From assembly GCA_001414345.1 (NCBI GenBank), contig LLCB01000175.1:1-64000 (forward strand): a DNA stretch of 64,000 nucleotides. The letters run 5' to 3'. Position 1 is the stretch's first letter, and each line of letters opens with the position of its first letter. Positions 1-10,743 of this stretch are shown here, piece by piece. The position numbers and the translations under genes are program-made. The stretch is from Hymenoscyphus infarciens. Lineage: Eukaryota > Ascomycota > Leotiomycetes > Helotiales > Helotiaceae. The notes beneath the pieces are model-generated. The model was not told the origin of the DNA. It did no database searches and was given only the letters and a program-made list of their open reading frames with translations.

Positions 1-735
1 ATCTACTAAATAAATATAAAAGTCTCTTAAATTAAGAGAGAATCTCCTATTTAGTTATATCTCTACTAACTAGTATACTTTTATATATATTATATAGATA
101 TATTTAGTTATCTAAAGTCTCTAATATTAGTATTATCTACTTAATAAATATAAAAGTCTCTTAAATTAAGAGAGAATCTCTTATTTAGTTATATCTCTAC
201 TAACTAGTATACTTTTATATATATTATATAGACATATTTAGTTATCTAAAGTATCTAATATTAGTCTCATCTACTAAATAAATATAAAAGTCTCTTAAAT
301 TAAGAGAGAATCTCCTATTTAGTTATATCTCTACTAACTAGTATACTTTTATATATATTATATAGATATATTTAGTTATCTAAAGTCTCTAATATTAGTA
401 TTATCTACTAAATAAATATAAAAGTCTCTTAAATTAAGAGAGAATCTCTTATTTAGTTATATCTCTACTAACTAGTATACTTTTATATATATTATATAGA
501 CATATTTAGTTATCTAAAGTATCTAATATTAGTCTTATCTACTAAATAAATATAAAAGTCTCTTAAATTAAGAGAGAATCTCCTATTTAGTTATATCTCT
601 ACTAACTAGTATACTTTTATATATATTATATAGATATATTTAGTTATCTAAAGTATCTAGTATTAATATTATCTACGAAATAAGTATAAAAGTCTCTTAA
701 ATTAAGAGAGAATCTCCTATTTACTTATATCTTTA
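1..735. repeat. 134-bp tandem satellite, about 5.5 copies, arranged as 268-bp dimers
   Basis: Units start at 1, 135, 269, 403, 537 and 671 (the last one partial), each exactly 134 bp and very AT-rich. Copies 1 and 3 share one set of variants (agatatattt, gtctctaatattagtatt, aatctcctattt). Copies 2 and 4 share another (gacatattt, gtatctaatattagtct, aatctcttattt). The array is therefore a higher-order repeat of two alternating monomers. Copy 5 is mixed and copy 6 breaks down near 735. Each unit holds a near-palindrome, tctcttaaattaagaga (23-39 in copy 1). The array runs off the left edge, so its full length is unknown. Confidence 0.95.
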
Positions 736-1433
736 CTTTACTATATTTATAAAATAATCCTCGCTATTATTTATAAGTAGTATATAGTATTTAAATCAAA
801 ACCTCTTAATCTTAGAGGTAAATAAGCGAGTTTTAAGTTAAGTTCTTAAATAATTATCTATCTTAATTATCTATATACTAGTACTTTTGCTTATAATTTA
901 AGTATACTCTACTGTATATAGAGTATATCTTTGTTTATAATTAAAGAGGCTTTATAAAGTCCTCTCTTAAGTTTACTAGATCGTCGTTCTACTCTAGTAA
1001 ATAGCGTATAATCGTTAGGTTATTAAACTTAAGAGACTAGCCGCTCTAGTTATATATCCTAGAGATATTCTACTCTAATATACTTGTAAGATATCTTACT
1101 CCTCCTTAGCAAAAGGTATGTGTGCTATAGACATCGGGGTCTGTTTCTCTAATCTTGATAAGGTTCCTATGAAAAGCCTTGAGAAAGGTATCCTAGGCCT
1201 AAGTAAAGTAAGTTAGTAATTAAAGCTTCTTAAAGTAAGAGAGAATATAAGAAGCACTTATAATTGGCTTATTCTCTTTGATAAGTATATCGTGGGTAGT
1301 ATACTAGCGAAAGAGATACTCTTCAGTAATCTAGGAGTGATAGATCTACTTTAAAAGGGCTCTTATAGAGCATATATGAGGCTTCTCTTCGTTATAATAT
1401 AGGTGGAAAGGTTGGATCTCTTTTCGACAAATT

Positions 1434-1468
<35 letters not shown>

Positions 1469-1899
1469 AATACTTACTCTTAAATTAGTACGTTTTACGG
1501 AACCTCAAAGTTAACCTAATCTTCTTACTATTATCGTCTCTTATCTACTTAATATGATGATATTTAATATTAAGGACTTCGTTAATATAAAGTAGGTATA
1601 AAAAGGTAAGAAGATATATAGCTTGTATTATATGGCGTTACCCCCCCCTGGCCTATCGAGACTTCTCTTTAACGTTATACTAATTACTATTAAAGTCTTT
1701 TAATTCCTAAGAGGTATTAACGCTATAGAGAAGCTTTAATTTATCCTCGGTGAGCTGGCGTGTACTCGTTAAGACCTCTTCTGCTCGTACTTAAATACAA
1801 GTGAATTAGCCTCTTACTTTTAGAAGGAAATCAATACTCTAGCGGCCTAAGATATATAGCAGGATAAGATTAATTATTAGTATATAAGAGAGTAAAAGA

Positions 1900-2440
1900 A
1901 GGGTCGATATACCTTTTTCTTAAGTAAGGAGGTTATATATATGCTTATATCCTTTGATATTGAAGGATTACTATTAAATGGACCTTATATTATCTTCCGC
2001 CACTTCTAGGTTCCTCGATTATACTGTTGACGGAAACTCTAGGAGGCGGCCGCTCTTATCTTTTAAGCTTTTGAGTAGGAGTCCCTCTTAATACTATCCT
2101 TCCCTTTATAATACTTGGCGATCTAAGAGATTACGAAGTTAGGTATATGCTCGGTAAATCGTTTAAGTACTTAAACTTTACTTATTAAAACAACGTAGGA
2201 GAGAAAGCCCTTCTAAAGGCTTGTATATTGCCTTCGAGTACCGGTAGTGAGAGCGGCTTTTGAAAGCTCCTTGACGTCTTCTTATAAAAGTTCAAGGTTA
2301 AATTCCTCCTCGGCCTTAAGAGTAACATCCTTAGGAAAGGCGTTACTTGCTCTATTAAGAGTATCGCGAGCTTTAAGTATATCCTTATTAATATCTGTAA
2401 TATCTAAGGACTCCTCTCTAAGCTTTTAGGCTAGCTCTTA
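1900..2440 (-). pseudogene. Decayed tyrosine-recombinase-like gene (Crypton/YR-type core-binding region)
   Basis: Reading the minus strand from about 2432 to 1915 in one frame gives a long protein-like frame whose interruptions are TAA or TAG codons, as expected if CAA/CAG were mutated by RIP. Recognisable pieces are TTGTRRQYTSL, KIRAAAS, an NPSIS segment and ITSLLKKKV, in that order. From memory, this order (YxxAxKIRAA, then GNPSxSxxVSxYMxSLRRRKV) is the N-terminal, core-binding half of a fungal tyrosine-recombinase-like family found in Crypton-type and related elements. The catalytic half is not readable: downstream of about 1915 the frame becomes uncertain. No start ATG is visible, possibly because ATG became ATA. 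The family call needs a profile search. Confidence 0.45.
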
Positions 2441-2494
2441 ACTCTTAATATAATCTATAATTAAATAAGATAAGAAGAGGATAATTGAGAGAGG

Positions 2495-2590
2495 GATAAG
2501 CGAGAGAGGATAATTCGAGAGAGGATATTCGAGAGAGAATATTCGAGAGAGGATAATCGATCGAGAGGATAATCGAGAGTGGAGAGTTAA
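2495..2590. repeat. Minisatellite of ~15-17 bp units (GATAATTCGAGAGAG-like)
   Basis: Imperfect tandem units gagagaggataattcgagag, gagaggatattcgagag and gagaatattcgagag are followed by gaggataatcgatcgagagg. The array lies in the roughly 400-bp gap between the two divergent dead genes, where a shared promoter would have been. Its role is unknown. Confidence 0.7.
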
Positions 2591-2823
2591 AGGAATACTC
2601 TTTAAATTTATTAAATTCCTTCTTAAAGTGAGAGCTTAAAAAGGAAGTAATCGATATTACAGTATACTAATACCTCGCATACCAGCCTCTCCGTATACTA
2701 AAGCCTCTTAAATTCAGAAGCCTAGGAGACTAATCCAGACAATTATATCTAAATCTATACCTTCACTTTCCTACTCTATTTATTTATCTTTTACTTTATT
2801 ATACTCTTTTATCCTCTCTTAAT

Positions 2824-4033
2824 ATGCCTTTAAAAAAGCCTAGAGTAAAGAAGGAGAAAGAGAGTACTCGATTAGCTCGAGAGCTTATATACTCGTCCCC
2901 CGCCCCCGAGTCCTCTAATTCGCTTAATACCACGTATTTAGCTCGAACCGATCCAGATTCTAATAATCGTTACCTCTATAAGCGATTTATACTCTTTAAA
3001 GCCGCTAGACGATTTACTAAGCGAGATTTTAAAACACCTACTAAATTTGCTCTTGAAAGGCAAGAGAAAGACCTTCCTTTATAAGAATACGAGAAATAAG
3101 TAGTAGCCGACCTTCTTCTCCACCCTTATACCCCTCCTTCGAAGCGAGCCTCTCCTAGTACTAGGGCGTCTGACGAATACTATATATACTACTACTACCT
3201 TTATAAGTATAAATACTAAAGTACTTATAATCACCTCTTTTAAGCAAGCCCTAATTCGAAGAATTTAGAGCTTTTAGCTTTAAAAAGAGCTGAGTATAAG
3301 GCTAGGATCAATACTCCTAGTATACCAATTTCCTAGCTAACGTTCGAGGCCTAGCTAAAAGCCTCTGAAATTCAGAAGAGAAAGAGAAAGAGAAAGAGAG
3401 AGACGACGGTAGATATCCCCGAGCTCGGCCTTATAGGTGTTACTACCGATGAAGTAAAGGTAGATACGGCTACGGAGTATAAGGATATTAAGTATGTCTT
3501 TTAGGATTAGGAGTATAGAAGTACTTCGATTAAGATAAGAGGTATACCTCTCCCTTTAAAGTACTAGAAGAGCGTGCTTAGTGTGGTACGAAAGGAGGTG
3601 GCGACCTTATGGCGTTATAAGATAAGCTAGCGTAGTATGAGTAAAGCTTCTTAAATTAAGAAGTAATTACTAATATATTAATAGCTTTGTTTCTTTGCCT
3701 AGGATTACATATATAAGAGAGATTAGGAGCTCTTTTGACAACGCTTTAGAGATAAGAATAGAAAGAAAGTAGGTATAAAAGGTGTATATAATAACGTTAA
3801 ATTAGCTCGTCAGTAGAAGGACGAGATATCTTTAAATTTAGCTTAGAATAATCCTTAATTTAAAACTAAATATATATACTCTAAGGATAGGAGTATATAT
3901 ACGTGTGTAAAGGATTAACTGATTGCCTAGAGATATCGGAGGTAGAATAATTATATAAGTGCCTAGGATATATATAGTGATCTAATAAAAGAAAAAGAAG
4001 ATTAATTATATGCAAATACCTCTAAAAGTGTGA
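2824..4033 (+). pseudogene. Stop-riddled former gene, function unknown
   Basis: An ATG at 2824 opens 86 clean codons rich in Lys and Arg (start MPLKKPRVKKEKE). After the first stop at 3082-3084 the same frame continues in a protein-like way for about 300 more codons, interrupted nearly always by TAA or TAG where Gln is plausible, plus a TGA. A basic run of KR repeats falls near 3377-3400. No insertion or deletion is needed to keep the frame to about 4033. This is what RIP does to a coding sequence in place. I do not recognise the family; its divergent partner looks like a recombinase, so it may be the second gene of the same element. Confidence 0.55.
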
Positions 4034-4724
4034 GATAATCTTTGAATATAATAAATATATTATAAGAAAAGCGAGAAAAGTATAGCCTAGTTAATCCTGA
4101 TAAGTCTCTTAATTTGAGAGGCTCTTACTAAGTTTACCTACGCTCTATATACGAGCATGCCTAATTATAAGTTTTAAAGCTCTAGGAGTAAAATAAGTAT
4201 AATAGACTCTTTTTCAGTACTTTTAGTATATGTAGAAGCACTTTTAGAGTATAAATAAAAGAGGTAGCTGAGGAGGCTACGTAGGTCGGTTAATAGTTTA
4301 GACCTAGGCGTCCTATAAAAGTAGACTATTAACTACCTACTCTAGGAGCGCTTTATATACGTTATATAGTAAAAATACTATAGGAGCCTATACTAATAGA
4401 AAGGGAGCTTCTAACCTGCTAGTTGATAGTTTAGAAGACAGCGTTTTAGTAGAATAGATGTTTTAGACATAGTAGGTTTAGTAAGGCAGGACTCTCTTAA
4501 ACTAAGAGATATTAACACTTAAAAAGTTAAGTATAACATAGGAGGCTCTTTTACTTTATACTTAGTAGATAAATTAATTAGTATCTAATTAATTTATTTA
4601 ATTAATTATAGCTCTTTTAATTCACTTTTATATATATAACTTAAGTGTTTTTATTATACTAGTGTTCTTAGTTTTAGCACTACCAAAAGTCTACCAAAGT
4701 CGTAATTTTTAATAATTTATTACT

Positions 4725-5038
4725 TAACACTACCACGCCTATTTACTGTACTTTTTTTATTAAAATACTTCTTAAAGCTTAAATAATTAATATATCTATT
4801 TATCTTTTAATTTAAAGCTCTTTTAGAGAAGTAGTGTTAATAGAGAGCTATCGCCGACCTAGAGATGTTAGTAGTTGAGGCATAGAAGTAGCTTCCCATA
4901 GATCGTATTTACACGTATTACTTTAGATCGCGACAGCGCTACTAAAAAGAGTCTAATTTAGATGATTTTAAGTGTATTAGATGCGTAATTACTCGCTCTT
5001 TAGATGTATATAGATTAGTATATAGTAGGGTAGTGTTA
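4725..5038. repeat. Possible short inverted-repeat element (10-bp ends taacactacc / ggtagtgtta)
   Basis: A perfect 10-bp inverted repeat at 4725-4734 and 5029-5038 bounds 314 bp of AT-rich DNA at the right end of the RIP block. A third, partial copy of the motif (gtagtgttaa) lies at 4831-4840. No target-site duplication is visible, so this may be chance. Confidence 0.25.
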
Positions 5039-5060
5039 TTTTAATAGATTATATATAAAA

Positions 5061-5652
5061 GGGAGTGTGTGTAAATGGGTGGTTTTAGGGTGGGGTTAGG
5101 GCTGAGACTTGGCGCTCTTGGCATGGGGCTAGGGCCGAATCGGGGCTAGGGCTGAATCGCAAAACTGTCAACCGCCCCATCTTGCATCCTAATTTTCCTG
5201 GGCTAATCACGTGTTTAGGCTCCCTCTCATTTCCCTTCCATATTTCCCGGGATTAAATTACACTTTGCGCTCGGAATTCCTTTTTGATGTAGTTAACTCA
5301 AAATTACGGACGTTGAAATGCAAGTAAGTTGGGGAAAACCCGACGGAACCATTTCAGTCTGTTCTAGTCACCTGACCTTTGAAAGAAAGAATAGAACCTT
5401 GCAGGAAGGTCAAGGGGAGTTCAAGAATTAATCCCTCTCAGCCACGATTCAAAGATTCTTTCCCAAGAAATGTGGGTTTGAAATGTTCGGTGGTAGCCTT
5501 TTCTATTCGGTGGGAAATGATTTGTTCGCTAATACTGAGCGACTTCCTGGTGATTTTGAGCCTGGGATTTTCTTCGAGGATGAATTTTTCCCTTTTTTCT
5601 TTCTTTTTCTTCTTTCTTTTCTTTTTGTGAGAGAGAGAGGTGAGGAGGTTAT

Positions 5653-5693
<41 letters not shown>

Positions 5694-8600
5694 TATGGGT
5701 ATTATGGGTATTCTGAAGAATGATTGTTGATGGTAGGAAGTATAACCATGTAACTCTTAACTTGCATTTTTTCCTTTCTTTCTTTCGTTCTTTCTGGGTT
5801 GAGGGAGGGGGTAAGAGGCTGATTCGTTTTGTAAGGATACGTGAGAAAATTGAAAGGGCAATGGGAAGTAGTGAGCCTCATGTCGAATCTTTTCGCCGTT
5901 AGCTTACTCATGATCTCAGAGTCGCGTATTCGTTGCTCTTTTGTTGATTGATTATTCTGATATGAATGGGGAGGACGGGGGGAATCAAACTGGATGATAC
6001 TTGCCAGAATCTCAACTTTTGTGCTCCATCCAGGGTGGGAAGGAGATGCCAGGCTGGTCAATTTCTGAGGCTGGAATGAGGAAATAAATCAACTACGTAC
6101 TCGCTCGTGGTCCTCTCTCTTTGTTGTCGGTGATCGGTGAAAAAAAAAAGTAAACTCAAAATCTCACTACTTATCTAGTATCTGTCCTCCTCGCAAGAAT
6201 AAAATAAGTCCGCTGTGGATCGTCGAAGGGATAACGAACCATGAACCAAAATAGCCGAGGAAGGACGTGGGTGTAGAGACTTGGAGTCTTTTGCGGTCTG
6301 AAACCTTTGCTTTTCTTTTGTTTTAATGTGTTGTGGAGTCTCTGGGTGCACGCGGTGAGGTAGAAATGTTGGTCTCTAGACGGGATGTCGATGAATATAT
6401 GGAGAGGAATCGACAAGAGGATTTTCTTCGGTGGGAGATTGAGTTGTTGATTTTTGTGTCTGGTGTCTGATTCGTGACTGAATAGAAGGTTTTAATAGTA
6501 TCCTTGCCGTAGCTTAACGCGGGATCATTTTTTGGGGGGAGGACTTGGAAGAGAGAATTGTCTGGTGGAAGCGAGAGAGCGAGAATAGAACCTAGGTTCT
6601 TTACTACTTTGATTGTGGATTGTACATTTTTGTCTATGTGTGTGTATATAGGCTTTTGTAGGGGGCCAAGGCATAGACTTTTGCTTAAATGAAGGGGGTG
6701 GGTTGAGAGTATGGCAATGTGTTTTTTCCAAGTGAGTGTACAACGAATTTTGGAATCACTGGTTCTCTCAGGCCGAGTCTGTGGATTCAGAGGGAGTAAT
6801 GAAACCTTTCCCATCTTGAGTGAAAGTTCTAGAGGTTGAATACCCATCTCCGATACGTGATCATATTATATTTATAGCTCTACCCTAGAGGTTGGAAAAA
6901 ACGATAGTAACTCGAACTCGTCGATTCTGTTACTGTCCTTACTTACTCGTTACTTGAATCCTCACTTGAGACGATCTCTCGAGATTTCTTGTTCTTTGGG
7001 TTTGATTCTCGCAAGTGGAACGTTACTTTCCGGGGTATATCTAGAATTATAGAACACACTCTCTCTGCATCTTGTATCTGTCTTCACCTTAGCAAGGGTA
7101 GAGCGAATAAGTATATAACGCACACTAAGAAGGATATAAGATGTCGACTCTCGCTTTTGAATTATTACTAAGATCACCTAAAGATTCTTTAAGTTAGAGT
7201 AGAGATTCTGGAAAGGAGGAGGAGGGTTTGTAGATCCGAGTTATTTCGAGGGTAAAACTACTTTCGACAGTAAGTCTATTGGTTTTTGGCGTGTTTTGCT
7301 AATCTTGTAGTTGTCTTGGGATCTTTAAGATTTTCAAAACTATTTTCTTCGACTTGTCTGCAAAGCCGCTTCGATATTTTAAACCTGTTGGTTGAATCTA
7401 GGCCGAGTGCGTCGCGAAGTTCCTCCGTCCGATGGGGCCGTTCTCTTCGTGCCGGTTGATATGTTCGATATAGGTGATGACAGAGTCTTTGGGGTATTGG
7501 GTCTCTCTCTGGTAAATGTAGATATTTGATCGAGGCTGTCGGGGATCACAAAGTGTGGTGGCAGTGGTGGATGAATAGTTTCACCCGAGGGGCATAGATT
7601 GCACTCGGGAGTCATTCTTGTTGAAGTTTATATATAACGGTTATAACCCAATATGCTAGATTTAGAAAAAATCTTGACATGAATGAACTTTTGCTAGTAG
7701 AGTGTCTGATATGTGCGTGTATTCAGCTTGCTTTAGACATTTCTTTTCTTCTCCATCGTTGCTTGAGTGAGGGCTACTGTTGCTAATAAGAAGGTAAGGG
7801 GGGGTTTTGACTTGAAACTCACCACTTAAGAAGTTCAACAAAGCTTCTCTCCCATTCTTCTTACTATTAGTGGAGTCAGTGTAATTTCGCAAGGCAAAAT
7901 TCCAAACACGGAACCTGGAAGCTTCAAATCTAAATCATCAACACGGAAGACTGAAACTCCTGGTAGCTATTGTTCTAAAGTATGTTTTCTTCATAACTAG
8001 TATAGATTATACCAACATAACCAAGGAGGAACTTACTATTGTCCAACTCCTCGGAGGACGCTAAGGTTAAACTCTACACGTCCACATTGTGAGAATTCCT
8101 TGTGATCGATCCAATAGTAAGAAGGAGTTATCTTATAAAGAAAATGCAAGACCTTCTAAAGGAAGTCTGCGGTCTTGGCGCAACTCCCCTTTTGTTTTGC
8201 ATGGATTTTTTTTGGGGAGTGGGGGATTTCTAAGTGCTTTCACTCACGATACAGACTCGCATGAACTCTACGAAAAATGAGATTGCGAGATCTTAATTTT
8301 TCGATATCACCGAGTGGTATGTAATTTCGTGATAAGTGATGGGAAGTGTGTAGGGTTTAGTTCTATTTATAGTTAAGGTTAAGGTTCTCCGGGTTATCCC
8401 TTGTTTTTAGTTCTTCGGACCTTTATAGAGTTCTTCTTTTTTCGTTTCTAGAACGTGCTTAATTAAGCGATTTTTGTGCGAGGTTATGTGGGATATGCAC
8501 TTTAAGGGGTTGTATTTTGGAAATTTAGATCGTATGCGTGTTTTTTATTTTGGTTCATGAGAAGGGAAATGATCGCAATATAGAGTGAAGGTTTGCAATA

Positions 8601-10030
8601 GTTGGATTACGTCAGTTACTGTTCTATTCCAGTTTTGGCGGAGAAAATTGAGCAAGCTTTGAAGATCTAGCAAAAATAATTAAATTTATTGGAAGATTTA
8701 AGATTTCAACTTTAGCGAATTGGAGTAATACGAAGTGGAAGGATAATTATAGAAGGGAGTGGTCTTAGGAAATATAAGACGAGAGATGAAAATTAAAGAA
8801 TAGCAACTTAGAGTAAGTAATTGAGGTTTTCTAGTGTTACTGAGAAGATTTCTTTGTTAAATTCCTAACTCACTCGCCGAGTTGAGTCTAAGAGTTACAT
8901 TTAGCTATGTCTTTGCACAAGTCTCTAGATTAAACTATCGAGCTATCTTGCGTCTTCATTCTCGGGTGGGGGGGGACAGTCCTTTTTCAACTTCAAGAAT
9001 ACAGTTTTTAATTGCTTTCCAAAAATCATGGAGCGTTGGGTTATAGTTACATTACAAGAAATTCTATCTACTTGCTCTGGTAGCCGTTTGGAATTTCTGG
9101 TTTCTTCATAGCCCCAACAAGTAAGGGTGTTTTAAGTCCGCAAGAAAAAATTCAATTGATTCAATTAACTGGAACTAGAAATGTTGACATTTCGAAAGTA
9201 TGTGTTTGAAGTTTTGCTTGAAGGTCTAAGGGGTAATCGAAATTATAATAAGACTATAAAAAGGATTGAAAATGGTTCAAGTTGCGATTTCTCTCAGTTT
9301 TCTTAAATGCTTTTATTTTACTTTCATGATTGCTCGTGGACCATGATTTATCACAAACCAATGCTGATACGTGCAGAACCTCCAATTGAGCTAAGAATGT
9401 GGAAAAAGCATGGAATGGATGGGTTGGAAGTTTTATCGATTGATGAAATATATGATGGATCATTGGAGACGAAGGGATTCGCGTCGGACAGCAAAGGCAA
9501 AAAATAGCTTTCGTTGTTCTAATTTCCTCGCACATTTTTATTAGGACAATTGAAATTGATTGTCCGAAACACCTAGGTTAATTGTTCTGAAGACAATATT
9601 CTAAATTAACCTACTAAGTTGGAACAGTAAGAGATATGAGTAGGAACGAACATGAACTACTGCCACTTTGCTGTCCACTGCGAGTGGGAACATCCATATC
9701 AGTACATTGTGGAGCCACGTGTTCTACGCGAAAGAAGGGGCTTTTCGCTCACATACTTGTACCTGTAAAAATTTACACCCAAATACCAATACTACACCGC
9801 ATTGCAGAGTTCACGATACCACTCATACTTAAAGACCAAGTTTCCCCTGAATATCAACTTGCATTCAGAATGATGATGATACCACGCAAAAATCAAAAAC
9901 ATCTATATGCTAAAGACTCCCAGCCTATACAAAAACCAAATTCGTCATATCCATAGATACTACCGACCAATACCAAAGAGCTAACCCATGACTTTTTACA
10001 TTGCAAGGCAATTCTGTCTTTTCGAGATTC
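5061..10030. other. Gene-poor intergenic stretch
   Basis: I see no protein gene I would defend here. The many 60-170-codon frames on both strands overlap one another and show no domain, signal peptide or splice-joined partner. Visible items are a G-rich imperfect repeat with gggctaggg words at 5080-5160, a (TATGGG)n microsatellite at 5650-5712, a poly-A at about 6139-6148, and a hairpin at 9574-9613 (arms taggttaatt / aattaaccta with an inner attgt/acaat stem). Base composition returns to ordinary AT-leaning DNA with no strong RIP signature. Confidence 0.6.
5650..5712. repeat. (TATGGG)n microsatellite
   Basis: About seven tatggg units are followed by two tattatggg variants. It is simple sequence in non-coding DNA, inside a frame that would only encode a V-W repeat. 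Confidence 0.9.
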
Positions 10031-10743
10031 CTATGCGAATGGAGGAGGGGTAGATTTGACAACGACGGGGAAAGCACCATCTGTGTGGTTTCCGGCGTTC
10101 CAGTACAAGCCATAGACATCGGTAGTGTTGGTGGCTAGACCGTAGAACATGAGTTGGTAGTCGGATGAGGAGGCAGCATATACAACAGATTTTCCGAACC
10201 CTACAAAAATCAGTGTGATTCAAGAGAAATGGGGAAAGGGGAGAACCGTTACTTACAGGCAAATCCGCTGGTGACACCACCGGTGGGAACCGAGGCATTG
10301 GTAGCGAAGCCGACCTGCTCGAAGCTACCTGAAGAAGGGATAATATACATGTATTGAGTTTCATTGAAAGAGGCGGAGGTGGAGTTCGCGGTGACGGACC
10401 AGGGAGTAGTCGTATCATTGGAGGTAGCGAAGGTGATATTTGTCTGGGTTCTGGTACTCCCGTTGAGTTGACTTCTGCCGAAATATGCAAGACCTAAGAA
10501 AAAGTTAATATCACATTTCAAACTATTTCCAATTAAACTTACCATCAACGTAGTAAACTGGTGGACCATTTACATCGGAACCTGTTTTTTATGTTAATAT
10601 AGCTGATAGATGAAGGCTTTTTGAGAAAATAAACCATAAGCAAAGAGCGTGATGCCATCATCAGCGCGTTTTTGGTGGTGCATTGCAGCTGCGGAAGACA
10701 ACCCAACGATAGCCAAGACACTGGCGAGAGACTTGACGAGCAT
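10031..10743 (-). CDS. Small secreted glycoprotein, unknown family
   Basis: Four exons on the minus strand: 10743-10635, 10581-10543, 10493-10257 and 10200-10031, with introns of 53, 49 and 56 nt that all use GT-AG; the phases join to 184 aa. The start ATG at 10743 opens a classical signal peptide (MLVKSLASVLAIVGLSSAAA), followed by HHQKR, which looks like a Kex2-type dibasic site. The mature part is rich in Ser, Thr, Asn and Gly with many N-x-S/T sequons, and aromatic repeats (VYYVDGLAYFG, FYGLATNTTDVYGLYW) suggest a small beta-rich extracellular domain. I recognise no enzyme motif. It resembles the broad class of fungal secreted hypothetical proteins. The laccase downstream faces away and the two do not overlap. 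The gene model is well supported; the function is unknown. Confidence 0.8.

Larger units (their letters stand above)
736..5060. repeat. RIP-degraded AT-rich repeat relic
   Basis: The sequence is rich in TpA and poor in CpA and TpG, while CpG-containing words such as cgag, gcga and tcgt persist. Both strands hold long reading frames broken almost only by TAA or TAG where CAA or CAG would fit. This is the expected footprint of CpA-to-TpA repeat-induced point mutation on transposon DNA in Pezizomycotina. The change to ordinary composition is abrupt at about 5050-5080. The block includes a (GA)n run at 1437-1465. I see no intact gene in it. Confidence 0.85.

Noticed and set aside
5080..5160. Telomere-like ttaggg words (ttttaggg, ggttaggg, gctaggg)
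   Set aside because: The units are irregular in length and mixed with other sequence; no tandem TTAGGG array.
6323..6847. 174-codon minus-strand frame
   Set aside because: Overlaps another minus frame, low-complexity composition, no domain, no splice partner.
9307..9507. 66-codon plus frame with protein-like composition
   Set aside because: Too short, no domain, and the opposite strand is open too.
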